A stretch of 64,000 bases of DNA from Luteolibacter arcticus (GTDB lineage: Bacteria > Verrucomicrobiota > Verrucomicrobiia > Verrucomicrobiales > Akkermansiaceae), in assembly GCF_025950235.1 (NCBI RefSeq), contig NZ_JAPDDT010000001.1, positions 372,001 to 436,000 on the forward strand, given 5' to 3'. The position numbers were made by a program, and so were the translations under genes. The notes under the pieces were generated by a model that made no database searches, was not told the DNA's origin, and worked only from the letters and a program-made list of their open reading frames with translations. Shown here in pieces: positions 41,194 to 49,492 of this stretch (position 1 is its first letter; every line of letters starts with the position of its first letter).

Positions 41194-42822
41194 ATGACCT
41201 TTCCCCGGAAAATCGGACTGATGCTGTTGCTGGTGGCGGTACTCGCCGCGGTCGCGTATCACCAAGGGCTAAGCCTGCCATCGCTCCGGTGGTTCTACTC
41301 ATTCCGCGCCACTCCGGACCAGATCCAGGCCGCTTCGGATCACGGGCATCTCATCACCGTTTTTGGAAAGGGCCTCATCCCGATCAACCCGCACCGGTTC
41401 CTGGAACACCAGCACGAGACGGTGGGAAATGTGTTCTGTGGCGTGCTGGCGTTGATCGCCATCCTGCTCTTCATCTTCGGCGGGAAATTCCAATGGAACC
41501 CGCTCACGCTTCGGCGCTTCTCGCGCTTCCGCTCGATCGGTCGAGGCTGGGTCGCGTTTCAACTGCTGATCCTGTTGCTGGTGCTCGCGATGCTCGACCA
41601 GGTGCTGGTCGGCAAGCGCGCGCTGGCAGTGAAATACGAGGGCCAGTGGTTCTTCCCCGCCTTCCGGGAGGAAGGGTATCGCGACAAGGAATTCGGCGGC
41701 ACGGAGGATCAGGAGGTGAACTACCGGAAGCTCTACGCCGCATTCCGCGAGGCGAAGTCGGACAACAAGGTCTTCCTCCCGCCCGTCCCGTGGGATCCCA
41801 CCTTCGATTCCGATGACGTCCAGCGCCGCCCCTTGGTCGAGATCGACGGCAAGCTGCATCGCTCCAGCAAACGCGAACCCTACAACGGCCAGGCGAGCCA
41901 GTTTCGTGAGGACAATCCCCGGATTCCCGTGCGCGCGGCCCGCTTCCGCAAGGGCCTGCGCGATGGCAGCACCTCGCTCTACGATGAGAAGGGCGAGTAT
42001 GCCGGCCGCGAGGAGTGGAGCGCCGGCTCCCTGACTCAGACGACTGTCGAGGGCGAGGCCGGAAATGCGCCTGCCGGGTCGTGGTACGAACTGGTCTATC
42101 CGCCTGCGCCGCCCTTCTTCGGTTCGCGGGAAACGACGCACCTGTTAGGCACGGACTCCAAGGGCTGGGACATCGTCGCGCAGATGTACGGCGGGCTGCA
42201 GGTGATCCTGAAGGCGGCATTCTTCTACATTGTGCTGAGCTATGGCATCGGCATCGTGATGGGCTGCCTCGAGGGCTACTACGGCGGCTGGTTCGACATC
42301 GTGAGCCAGCGCATCGCGGAGGTGCTCAGCAACGTGCCCTTCCTGCTGGTGGTGATGATCATCACCGCGAACATTGGTCTCGAAAAGGTAACGTTGATCA
42401 ACGTGCTGCTGATCTTCTGCCTGTTCTCGTGGATCAGTGTGGCGACGTACCTGCGGACCTCCACCTACAAGGAGAAGGCCCGCGACTACGTGGCCGCCGC
42501 GCGTGTCCAAGGGGCCGGCACCGCCCGGGTGATTTTCCGGCACATCCTGCCGAACGCGGTTTCCACCATCGTCACCTTGCTGCCGTTCAGCGTGGCGGGA
42601 CTGGCGAGCATGCTGACCGCGCTCGACTTCCTGGGGTTCGGCCTGCCGGAGCGCTATCCGAGCTGGGGGCGCTTGCTGGATGACGGGACCTCGAATCTTT
42701 CCTCGCCGTGGATCGTCAGCTCGGTCTTCGGCATGCTGGTCTTCGTGCTGCTGGTGATCACCTTCATCGGCGAGGCAATTCGCGAGGCCTTCGACCCGAA
42801 AAAATACACGACCTACCAATGA
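41194..42822 (+). CDS. OppC/YejE-like ABC permease with a long periplasmic part
   Basis: This 542-residue permease starts MTFPRKIGLMLLLVAVLAAV. Two further membrane segments (VFCGVLALIAILLFIFGG, WVAFQLLILLLVLAMLDQVL) precede a hydrophilic domain of about 150 residues (EFGGTEDQEVNYRKLYAAFR, DDVQRRPLVEIDGK), then the usual HLLGTDSKGWDIVAQMYGG and permease core with AAARVQGAGTARVIFRHILP. The extra domain is typical of YejE-type permeases and may contact the solute-binding protein. It sits five bases after the OppB-like stop and overlaps the next start (ATGA). Confidence 0.88.
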   Translation: MTFPRKIGLMLLLVAVLAAVAYHQGLSLPSLRWFYSFRATPDQIQAASDHGHLITVFGKGLIPINPHRFLEHQHETVGNVFCGVLALIAILLFIFGGKFQWNPLTLRRFSRFRSIGRGWVAFQLLILLLVLAMLDQVLVGKRALAVKYEGQWFFPAFREEGYRDKEFGGTEDQEVNYRKLYAAFREAKSDNKVFLPPVPWDPTFDSDDVQRRPLVEIDGKLHRSSKREPYNGQASQFREDNPRIPVRAARFRKGLRDGSTSLYDEKGEYAGREEWSAGSLTQTTVEGEAGNAPAGSWYELVYPPAPPFFGSRETTHLLGTDSKGWDIVAQMYGGLQVILKAAFFYIVLSYGIGIVMGCLEGYYGGWFDIVSQRIAEVLSNVPFLLVVMIITANIGLEKVTLINVLLIFCLFSWISVATYLRTSTYKEKARDYVAAARVQGAGTARVIFRHILPNAVSTIVTLLPFSVAGLASMLTALDFLGFGLPERYPSWGRLLDDGTSNLSSPWIVSSVFGMLVFVLLVITFIGEAIREAFDPKKYTTYQ

Positions 42823-44876
42823 AGCGCCTATTCCACATGATGGCGGCGGCCGTGATGCTGCTCGTGGTGCCTTCCTGCAAGAAGGGGGCGGAATTCCCGC
42901 CCTACGATAATACCGCCGAGCGCGAGGCCTTCTACAAGCGCTACAATGCCGAACTCGCCACGACGCTTGCCAAGCACAAGGCCGAACTCGAAACCGAGCT
43001 GGCCGGCACGACGCTCAGCGAGCAGGACCGCAAGGACAAGCAGCGCGACCTGGACGACACGGTGCGCCGCCTGCAGCGGCCCGCCTATTTCGAGGTCTTC
43101 ACCGAGGCGGATCTGCCGCAGCTCGAGTGGACGACCAACCTGAACGAGCCCGAACTCGGATCGCCGGAGGCGAAGAAGGGTGGCACCTTTCACAGCTACA
43201 TTCCCGGCGGCGGTTTCCCTCCGAACATCCGCACCTGCGGCCGTGAGGCGAACAACTCCTTCCGCAGCTATCATTTCGACGATATCGAACTCGCGCTGAC
43301 CGGCTTCCATCCCGAGACGGGGGCCGTGATTCCGATCCTCGCCGACAAGTGGTCGATCGCCGGGGACGGCCAGACCGTTTACTTCCACATCGATGATGAC
43401 GCGACGTGGTCGGACGGCAAGGAGGTCACCTCGGGGGATTGGATGATGACGTTCTACGTCTACCTTTCGAAGTATCTCACCGAGCCCTTCTACCGCGCTT
43501 ACTACGGCGAGCAGTACTGGGGGATCTCGACCTACGGGAAGGACTACCTTTGCATCCGCCTCGGCACGCCGAAGCCGCTTGCGGCAGGCTTTGCCGGCTT
43601 CATCGTTCCCTTCCAGGAGGACTACTACCGCGAGTTCGGCCCGGACTTCGAACGGCGCTATGCCTGGCGTCCCCGGCCCACCACCGGGGCCTACAAAATC
43701 GAGGCAGAGGATATCGTCAAGGGTCGCTCGATCTCGCTGACCCGGGTCCAAGACTGGTGGGCGAAGGACAAGACCTACTTCAAGCACCGCTTCAATCCCG
43801 ACCGCATCGAGTACCTGCAAGTGCGAGACGAGGGCAAGGTCTTCCAGATGTTCCTGCGCGGGGATATCGACACCTACCTCTATCCGGATCCGACGACTTG
43901 GTACGAGAAGAGCGAAGTGCCGAACGTCTTCAACGGCTACATCGAGAAGGCGACCTTCTACAACGAGTATCCCACGGTCTCGCGCGGGCTGTATTTCAAT
44001 CTCAGCCGGCCGTTGCTCGATAACCTGGACATCCGCATCGGGCTCCAGCACGCGACAAATTGGCAGAAGGTCATCGACCTCGACTTGCGCGGCGATGCCG
44101 AGCGTCTGAACGTGATCGAGGGCGGCTATGGCGATCTCTCCCACCAGACGCTGCGCGCGCGGCCCTTCAATGTGGCGCTGGCACGCGAGGCCTTCGGCCG
44201 TGCCGGATTTACCGAGCAGGGACCGGACGGCGTGCTGAAGGACGCCCAGGGTCGCCGGCTCTCTTTCACCATCAACTACTCGCGGATTCCTGCGCTGATC
44301 CCGATGATGCTGCGTCTCAAGGAGGAGGCGATTCGCGCCGGGGTCGAATACAAGCTGGAAGCGATGGACCCCACCGCGGCATTCCAGAAGACCTCGCGCA
44401 AGGAGCATGAGATTGCCTTCACCGGTTGGCAGAACCAGCTCCCGACGCCCGACTACTACCAGGGCTTCCACTCGAAGGATGCCTACGAGCCCGGCACCAA
44501 GAAGCCGCGGCCCGCGACCAATAACATCAGCGTCTTCGCCGATCCCGAGGTGGACAAGATCCTCGAGGAAAACCGCAACGCCCGGAGCCTTGATGTCATT
44601 CGCGAGACCAGCCACCAGCTTGAGGAGATCTTTCACGAGCGCGCCGTGTGGGTGCCTGCCTACTACCGGCCCTTCTATCGCGTCGGCTACTGGCGCTGGG
44701 TGCGCTGGCCGGACAATTTCAACGTCCGCCTCGGCAACGAACCGGAGATGAACCACGTCCACTGGATCGACCCGGGTCTGCGCAAGGAAACGCAGGAGGC
44801 CATGACTCAAGGCAAGACCTTCCCGGAGAAGAGCCTGATCTTTGACCAACACCGGAAGAAGATCCAGAACCCGTGA
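42819..44876 (+). CDS. YejA-like solute-binding lipoprotein
   Basis: This 685-residue SBP_bac_5 protein has a lipoprotein start (HMMAAAVMLLVVPSCKKG), then a coiled-coil-like helix (KAELETELAGTTLSEQDRKD) not found in OppA, and the binding lobe: SPEAKKGGTFHSYIPGGGFP, HIDDDATWSDGKEVTSGDWM, RYAWRPRPTTGAYKIEAEDI, FQMFLRGDIDTYLYPDPTTW and IRIGLQHATNW. YejA proteins bind peptides or microcin-like molecules. The operon order (B-C-A-D-F) differs from the minus-strand operon. Confidence 0.9.
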   Translation: MKRLFHMMAAAVMLLVVPSCKKGAEFPPYDNTAEREAFYKRYNAELATTLAKHKAELETELAGTTLSEQDRKDKQRDLDDTVRRLQRPAYFEVFTEADLPQLEWTTNLNEPELGSPEAKKGGTFHSYIPGGGFPPNIRTCGREANNSFRSYHFDDIELALTGFHPETGAVIPILADKWSIAGDGQTVYFHIDDDATWSDGKEVTSGDWMMTFYVYLSKYLTEPFYRAYYGEQYWGISTYGKDYLCIRLGTPKPLAAGFAGFIVPFQEDYYREFGPDFERRYAWRPRPTTGAYKIEAEDIVKGRSISLTRVQDWWAKDKTYFKHRFNPDRIEYLQVRDEGKVFQMFLRGDIDTYLYPDPTTWYEKSEVPNVFNGYIEKATFYNEYPTVSRGLYFNLSRPLLDNLDIRIGLQHATNWQKVIDLDLRGDAERLNVIEGGYGDLSHQTLRARPFNVALAREAFGRAGFTEQGPDGVLKDAQGRRLSFTINYSRIPALIPMMLRLKEEAIRAGVEYKLEAMDPTAAFQKTSRKEHEIAFTGWQNQLPTPDYYQGFHSKDAYEPGTKKPRPATNNISVFADPEVDKILEENRNARSLDVIRETSHQLEEIFHERAVWVPAYYRPFYRVGYWRWVRWPDNFNVRLGNEPEMNHVHWIDPGLRKETQEAMTQGKTFPEKSLIFDQHRKKIQNP

Positions 44877-44888
44877 CGATGTGAATTG

Positions 44889-45875
44889 ATGTCCGAACCC
44901 CTGCTCCAGGTCCGCGATCTGATCACCGCCTTCGATACCGATGCGGGGCTGGTCCGCGCTGTCGATCACGTGTCTTTTGATATTAGCCGCGGCAAGACGC
45001 TCGGCATCGTCGGCGAGTCGGGCTGCGGGAAAAGCGTCACGGCCATGTCGCTGGTGCGTCTGCTGCCCCAGCCTGCCGGCAAGATCCTGCAAGGCGAAGT
45101 CCTCTTCAAAGGCCGCGACCTCACCAAGCTCAAGCCCGAGGAGATGCGCAAGGTTCGCGGCAACGAGATCGGCGTGATTTTCCAAGAGCCGATGACCGCG
45201 CTCAATCCGGTGCAACGCATCGGGAAGCAACTTTCCGAGTGCTTCCTTATCCACAAGAAGGTCAGCAAGAAGGAGGCATGGGACGCAGCGATCGAGATGC
45301 TGCGGCTCGTGAAGATCCCCGCGCCGGAGATGAGGGCAGGGGACTATCCGCACCAGCTTTCCGGCGGCATGCGCCAGCGGGTCGTCATCGCGATGGCTCT
45401 CGCGCTGAAGCCGGACCTGGTCATTGCCGACGAGCCGACGACCGCGCTCGATGTGACCGTGCAGGCGCAGATCCTCGACCTGATGAAACGCCTCCAGGCG
45501 GAGATGGGGATGTCGGTCATTCTCATCACCCATGATCTCGGAGTCATTGCCGAGACCTGCGATGAGGTCGTGGTGATGTACGGTGGTCGTGTTGTTGAGC
45601 GCGCGCCGGTGAAGCAACTCTTCGCGCGGCCGCTGCACGCGTATACTCGCGGCCTGCTGGCTTCCATTCCGCGCTTGGAAACCCAGCGCAAGTCGACGCT
45701 GCCGGTCATTCCCGGGATGGTCGCCTCGCTGAAGGATTTCGTTCCCGGCTGCCGCTTCTGCCAACGTATGGAACGCCAAGGGTCCACCTTGCGCGAACGC
45801 CCGCCTTTCATCGAGGTAACGCCCGGCCATTGGGTGGAGGCCTGCCCGAGTTGCTACGCCTCATCCGACGTATGA
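44889..45875 (+). CDS. OppD-like ABC transporter ATPase
   Basis: This 328-residue ATPase has Walker A GESGCGKS (residues 42-49), signature [20 protein letters not shown], Walker [13 protein letters not shown] and the oligopeptide-specific C-terminal part with PGCRFCQRM and CPSCY. It powers import through the Opp/Yej permeases. It is nine bases or so after the YejA-like gene. Its C-terminal cysteine cluster is the iron-sulfur-like motif of the OppD subfamily. Confidence 0.92.
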   Translation: MSEPLLQVRDLITAFDTDAGLVRAVDHVSFDISRGKTLGIVGESGCGKSVTAMSLVRLLPQPAGKILQGEVLFKGRDLTKLKPEEMRKVRGNEIGVIFQEPMTALNPVQRIGKQLSECFLIHKKVSKKEAWDAAIEMLRLVKIPAPEMRAGDYPHQLSGGMRQRVVIAMALALKPDLVIADEPTTALDVTVQAQILDLMKRLQAEMGMSVILITHDLGVIAETCDEVVVMYGGRVVERAPVKQLFARPLHAYTRGLLASIPRLETQRKSTLPVIPGMVASLKDFVPGCRFCQRMERQGSTLRERPPFIEVTPGHWVEACPSCYASSDV

Positions 45876-45883
45876 AAAATATC

Positions 45884-45987
45884 AGGACCAGGATGGATGG
45901 GATGACCAGGATGGTTGAAAGCCTTCAGCTTCCACGCCGTGGGTTCTTATCCCAGCCATCCTATCCATCCCAGTCCCATTGGATTCC
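45884..45987. repeat. Imperfect inverted repeat of GGATGGATGGG-type arms
   Basis: GGACCAGGATGGATGGGATG (about 45893-45912) is matched in reverse by CCATCCTATCCATCCCAGTCCC (about 45956-45977). It fills the gap between the two ATPase genes. The word pattern is, from memory, common between genes in related genomes. Confidence 0.6.
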
Positions 45988-45993
45988 AGTGCC

Positions 45994-47004
45994 ATGACCC
46001 CGATCCTTTCCGTCCGCGATCTCAAGGTGCACTTCCCGGTCACGGGGGGGCTTCTCATGCGCCAGATTGGATCGGTCAGAGCGGTCGATGGCGTTTCTTT
46101 CGACATCGCTCCGGGTGAGACCCTGGGCTTGGTCGGTGAGTCGGGTTGCGGGAAGTCCACGCTCGGCAAGGCCATCGTCCGCCTCAATGACATCAACCAC
46201 GGCAGCGTCCACTTCGCTGGACGCGACATCACCCGTCTTAGTCGTGGAACGATGCGGCCGATCCGCAGCGACCTGCAGATGATCTTCCAGGATCCGGTCG
46301 AGTCGCTCAATGCCCGCCACAGCGTGCGCGAGATCCTTGAGGAGCCGTTGATCATTCACGGCCACGGTTCCGCGATGGAGCGCCGGAAGCGGGTGGACGA
46401 GCTGCTGGAGCGCGTCGGTCTACAAAGCGCCGCTGCCGACCGCTATCCCTTCGAGTTCTCCGGCGGCCAGCGGCAACGCATCGGAATCGCTCGGGCGATC
46501 GCGCTTAACCCGAAGCTCATCGTCTGTGATGAGCCGGTCTCGGCCCTCGACGTCTCCGTGCAGTCGCAGGTGCTGAACCTCCTGTTAGATCTGCAGCGTG
46601 ACCTTGGCCTCTCCTATCTCTTCATCGCCCACGACCTCGCGGTGGTGAAGCATATCTCCGACCGGGTGGCGGTGATGTACCTGGGCAAGATCGTCGAACT
46701 GGCCGACGCCGATGCGATTTATCAACGGCCCAAGCACGCCTATACCAAGGCCCTGCTGTCGGCGATTCCCGAGCCGGACCCCACGTTGGTGAAAGACCGC
46801 ATTCTGCTCGAAGGCGACGTGCCTTCGCCGATCGATCCGCCGAAGGGCAGTGCCTTCGGTCACCGGATGAGCCACCCGCGCTACCAAGAGACCGTTGGAG
46901 CGGACCTTTCGCTCCGCGAGATCGAGCCCGGTCACTGGGTTGCCGCGGACCCGTGCTGCCTTGAGGAAGCCGATTGGAGCAGGGTAACCAAAATGGTTGC
47001 ATAA
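45994..47004 (+). CDS. OppF-like ABC transporter ATPase
   Basis: This 336-residue ATPase has Walker [10 protein letters not shown] (residues 48-56), Q-loop DLQMIFQDPVESLNARH, signature FSGGQRQRIGIARAIALNPK and Walker B LIVCDEPVSALDVS. It forms the ATPase heterodimer with the OppD-like protein. ATG 45994 is used; the TTG at 45979 only adds MDSSA. Its stop overlaps a downstream ATG (TAATG at 47002-47006). Confidence 0.92.
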   Translation: MTPILSVRDLKVHFPVTGGLLMRQIGSVRAVDGVSFDIAPGETLGLVGESGCGKSTLGKAIVRLNDINHGSVHFAGRDITRLSRGTMRPIRSDLQMIFQDPVESLNARHSVREILEEPLIIHGHGSAMERRKRVDELLERVGLQSAAADRYPFEFSGGQRQRIGIARAIALNPKLIVCDEPVSALDVSVQSQVLNLLLDLQRDLGLSYLFIAHDLAVVKHISDRVAVMYLGKIVELADADAIYQRPKHAYTKALLSAIPEPDPTLVKDRILLEGDVPSPIDPPKGSAFGHRMSHPRYQETVGADLSLREIEPGHWVAADPCCLEEADWSRVTKMVA

Positions 47005-47030
47005 TGGTTTTTGGCGCCCAGCGTGACGGG

Positions 47031-47321
47031 ATGAACCTCACCATCAAGGGGATTCCCGAGCACGTGGGTGCCGCTTTGAAACTTGCAGCGGAGCGCTCGC
47101 ACAGCAGCTTGAATGGCGAGATCATCCACCGCTTGAGCGCGTCATTGACGGGAGGAAACCGTGACCCTGAGACGCTTCGCATCGCCGAATCGCCTGACGA
47201 CATGGCGGGTGCGTGGGAGGCCTTGGCCGGTGGGTGGGTGTCCGACTTGAGCGTGGAGTCGGAGATTGCCGCGCTTTATGAAACCCGCTCCGGAGGGCGG
47301 GATGTGGACGTTTCCTGGTAA
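47031..47321 (+). CDS. FitA/Arc-type antitoxin
   Basis: This 96-residue antitoxin starts with a ribbon-helix-helix domain, MNLTIKGIPEHVGAALKLAA then RSHSSLNGEIIHRLSASL, followed by an acidic toxin-binding tail. The earlier ATG at 47004, overlapping the oppF stop, would give 105 residues and cannot be excluded. Three bases separate it from the PIN toxin gene. It should repress its own operon and neutralise the toxin. Confidence 0.85.
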   Translation: MNLTIKGIPEHVGAALKLAAERSHSSLNGEIIHRLSASLTGGNRDPETLRIAESPDDMAGAWEALAGGWVSDLSVESEIAALYETRSGGRDVDVSW

Positions 47322-47324
47322 GCG

Positions 47325-47720
47325 ATGTTCCTCCTGGATACCGATACCTGCTTCGAAATCCTGCGTGGCAATGGCCGGGTCATCGCGCAGCGGCGAGGGG
47401 TGTATGCGCCCGTGGTGACGACCGAAATCACGGCGTCGGAATTGTTCTACGGAGCTGCGAAGTCGAAGGACCCATCAGCAAACCGCAAGGTGGTGCTGGA
47501 GTTTCTCCGCACCCTCCCCGTTCTGCCGATCTCGCTCACCGGAGCGCAGTTTTTCGGCAGCTTCAGGGCTCAGCTTCAGGCCGCCGGAAACCTGATTCCG
47601 GATGCCGATCTCTGGATTGCCTCCATCTCACGCGCGGTAAGGGCAAAGATCGTCACCGGGAACACGCGCGATCTCTCGCGTGTCCCCGGCGTCGAGTGTG
47701 TGGACTGGATCCACGCTTAG
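47325..47720 (+). CDS. PIN-domain ribonuclease toxin (VapC/FitB type)
   Basis: This 131-residue PIN protein has the acidic triad of VapC toxins: FLLDTDTCFEIL (D5/D7), TTEITASELFYGA (E), and IPDADLWIAS (D/D) with TGNTRDLSRVPGV near the end. PIN toxins cut RNA, often tRNA. It directly follows the ribbon-helix-helix antitoxin. The system was possibly acquired at the end of the transport operon, as the antitoxin start falls in or near the oppF stop. Confidence 0.88.
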   Translation: MFLLDTDTCFEILRGNGRVIAQRRGVYAPVVTTEITASELFYGAAKSKDPSANRKVVLEFLRTLPVLPISLTGAQFFGSFRAQLQAAGNLIPDADLWIASISRAVRAKIVTGNTRDLSRVPGVECVDWIHA

Positions 47721-49213
47721 CGGCCTTTCGGCACCAGTCCGGCGCGGAAGACATTCTCGCCCGGGTAGGGGACGCCATCTGGCAGCGGGGTGTCGATGAC
47801 CTCGATGCCCAGCAGCTTGAAGGCATCGAACAGCACCGCGCCGACGTGAGCGAATGCGACGGCCGCGTGGTGGTGGTAGCTCCCTAACAGCACGTGGCGA
47901 TAGAAGCGGTGGAAGCCGGGGATGTAGGCGGTGCCGGTGCAGCCGAAGGTCTTCGGGTCGAGGTCGAGGAAGTGCCCCTCACAGATGTAGGCGCGCAGCT
48001 TGTCACCGTAGCCGTGGATCTGCACGACGGTGATCGGCGAGGCGGAGATCTGGCCTTCGATGGTGCCGCGGGTGATGTCCGGATCGGTGTCCGGTTCCAT
48101 CAGACGCTTCATGATGAGCTGATACTTCATCTCCGGGTTCTTGAGCAGCTTGCTGGCGGTGTTGCCGCAGTGGAACATGCCGACCATGTCCTTGAGCGGG
48201 TAGTCCTTGAGCGACTCGTGGAGGTTGCCGGGGATCGAGTGGTTGATGTCCAGCACCGTGACCGTGTTGTCGCTGGCGTACTGGGCCATCAACTCGGCGA
48301 CGAGCGAATAGGCGTCGTTCTCGCAGGCGATCGGGAAGCCCTTGTCAGCCATGCGGCCGTTGATGAAGCAGGGGACGTGCTTGAGCGAAAACTCCTGCTC
48401 CGACCAGCACTGGCTGGCCGCGCCGGAGAGTTGAAGCCGCTCGCGGAAGTTTCTAACAGCCTGCTCGTAGTCGGAGAGACGGGCCTTGAAATTCGGGTCT
48501 TCCGGGATCGAGGGCATCTCGGCCTTCTGCTCGTCGGCGATGGCCTTCGACTCCTGGATCGTCTTGATCTCGTTCTGCAGGTCGAAGAGGCCAAGCTCCT
48601 CGATCTCCACGCCGACCGATTGCAGCGACGCGAGGTTGTAGTTGCAGGTTTCGAAGTCGCGAGGGCGAGGGCCGAAGAGGCCGATGGTGGCGTTCTTCAC
48701 GCCCTTCACCACCTTGATCATCTTCAAGAAGTGCGCGATCTCGGCTGCGCCCTCTTCGGCGGAAACCACCGGCAACTCCGGGATGTGGACGCGGTCCTGG
48801 ACGTCGCGCTTGCGGATCGCCATCGCGGCGGAGAGCAGGCCACAGAGGGCGTCGCCACGCTTTTGGATCAGATTGATGGCGCTTTCCTCGGCCGCGGCGA
48901 TGAGCAGCACGGGACCGGGGAAGGCTTTCACGAAAGCGGCGTCCTCAATCTCCGGCGAGAAGTTGCCGAGGAATAACACGGCGGCATCGCAACCGGCGGC
49001 GATGAGTTGCTTGGCGGCATCGGCGGCGTGCTGGCGCGTCTCGATGACGGCGCATTCAGCTTCCGGCAGCGTGAGCTCGATGCCGGCTGATTTGGTAGCG
49101 GCGACGAGCCTTTCCGAGCGCTCTGCGGCGAGCGCCCGGGGGAAGCAATTGCGGGACGCGGAAACGAAGCCGAGTTTGATGTCGGGCGAGTATTGGCCAA
49201 GCGGTAGGTACAT
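47717..49213 (-). CDS. L-fucose/L-arabinose isomerase-like protein
   Basis: This 498-residue protein resembles the sugar isomerase family: KLGFVSASRNCFPRALAAER, the N-terminal Rossmann part (CDAAVLFLGNFSPEIEDAAF), IGLFGPRPRDFETCNYN, a middle with VPCFINGRMADKGFPIACEN, DINHSIPGNLHESLKDYPLK, HCGNTASKLL and the C-terminal barrel with GEGHFLD-like (ICEGHFLDLD) and HVLLGSYHHHAAVAFAHVG. Metal ligands of such enzymes are Glu, Asp and His. It interconverts aldoses and ketoses, likely fucose or a related pectic sugar. The nearby GH35 and pectin-type enzymes support sugar catabolism. Convergent with the PIN toxin by four bases. Confidence 0.82.
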   Translation of the reverse strand: MYLPLGQYSPDIKLGFVSASRNCFPRALAAERSERLVAATKSAGIELTLPEAECAVIETRQHAADAAKQLIAAGCDAAVLFLGNFSPEIEDAAFVKAFPGPVLLIAAAEESAINLIQKRGDALCGLLSAAMAIRKRDVQDRVHIPELPVVSAEEGAAEIAHFLKMIKVVKGVKNATIGLFGPRPRDFETCNYNLASLQSVGVEIEELGLFDLQNEIKTIQESKAIADEQKAEMPSIPEDPNFKARLSDYEQAVRNFRERLQLSGAASQCWSEQEFSLKHVPCFINGRMADKGFPIACENDAYSLVAELMAQYASDNTVTVLDINHSIPGNLHESLKDYPLKDMVGMFHCGNTASKLLKNPEMKYQLIMKRLMEPDTDPDITRGTIEGQISASPITVVQIHGYGDKLRAYICEGHFLDLDPKTFGCTGTAYIPGFHRFYRHVLLGSYHHHAAVAFAHVGAVLFDAFKLLGIEVIDTPLPDGVPYPGENVFRAGLVPKGR

Positions 49214-49492
49214 GGTCGAACGTGGGTTAACGGTGATCCCGCGATTTGGTCGTGTAGCGCGGATTCATCATATTTCCGGAGAAGCGGATCGATGAAAGAC
49301 CGTGGAATTAAACGTGCAAGTCGCGACTGAGTGCGTGGATTTGATCACAGCCGGCTTGGTGGTTTGCGACGCGCATTTGTAGGCAATCCCCACTCTCGCA
49401 TTCCGCCGTTTCTCCATCGGATGCCGGGGCTTCGGCTAACAGTCGGACTCCGGGCTCGACATCCCTTTTATCAGGGGTTTCGGATCGTCACC

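Noticed and set aside
42828-45830. A 1000-codon open frame on the minus strand opposite the YejA-like and OppD-like genes
   Set aside because: It is a shadow of high-GC third positions; composition is rich in H, R, G, L, V and has no domain, while the plus strand encodes clear families.
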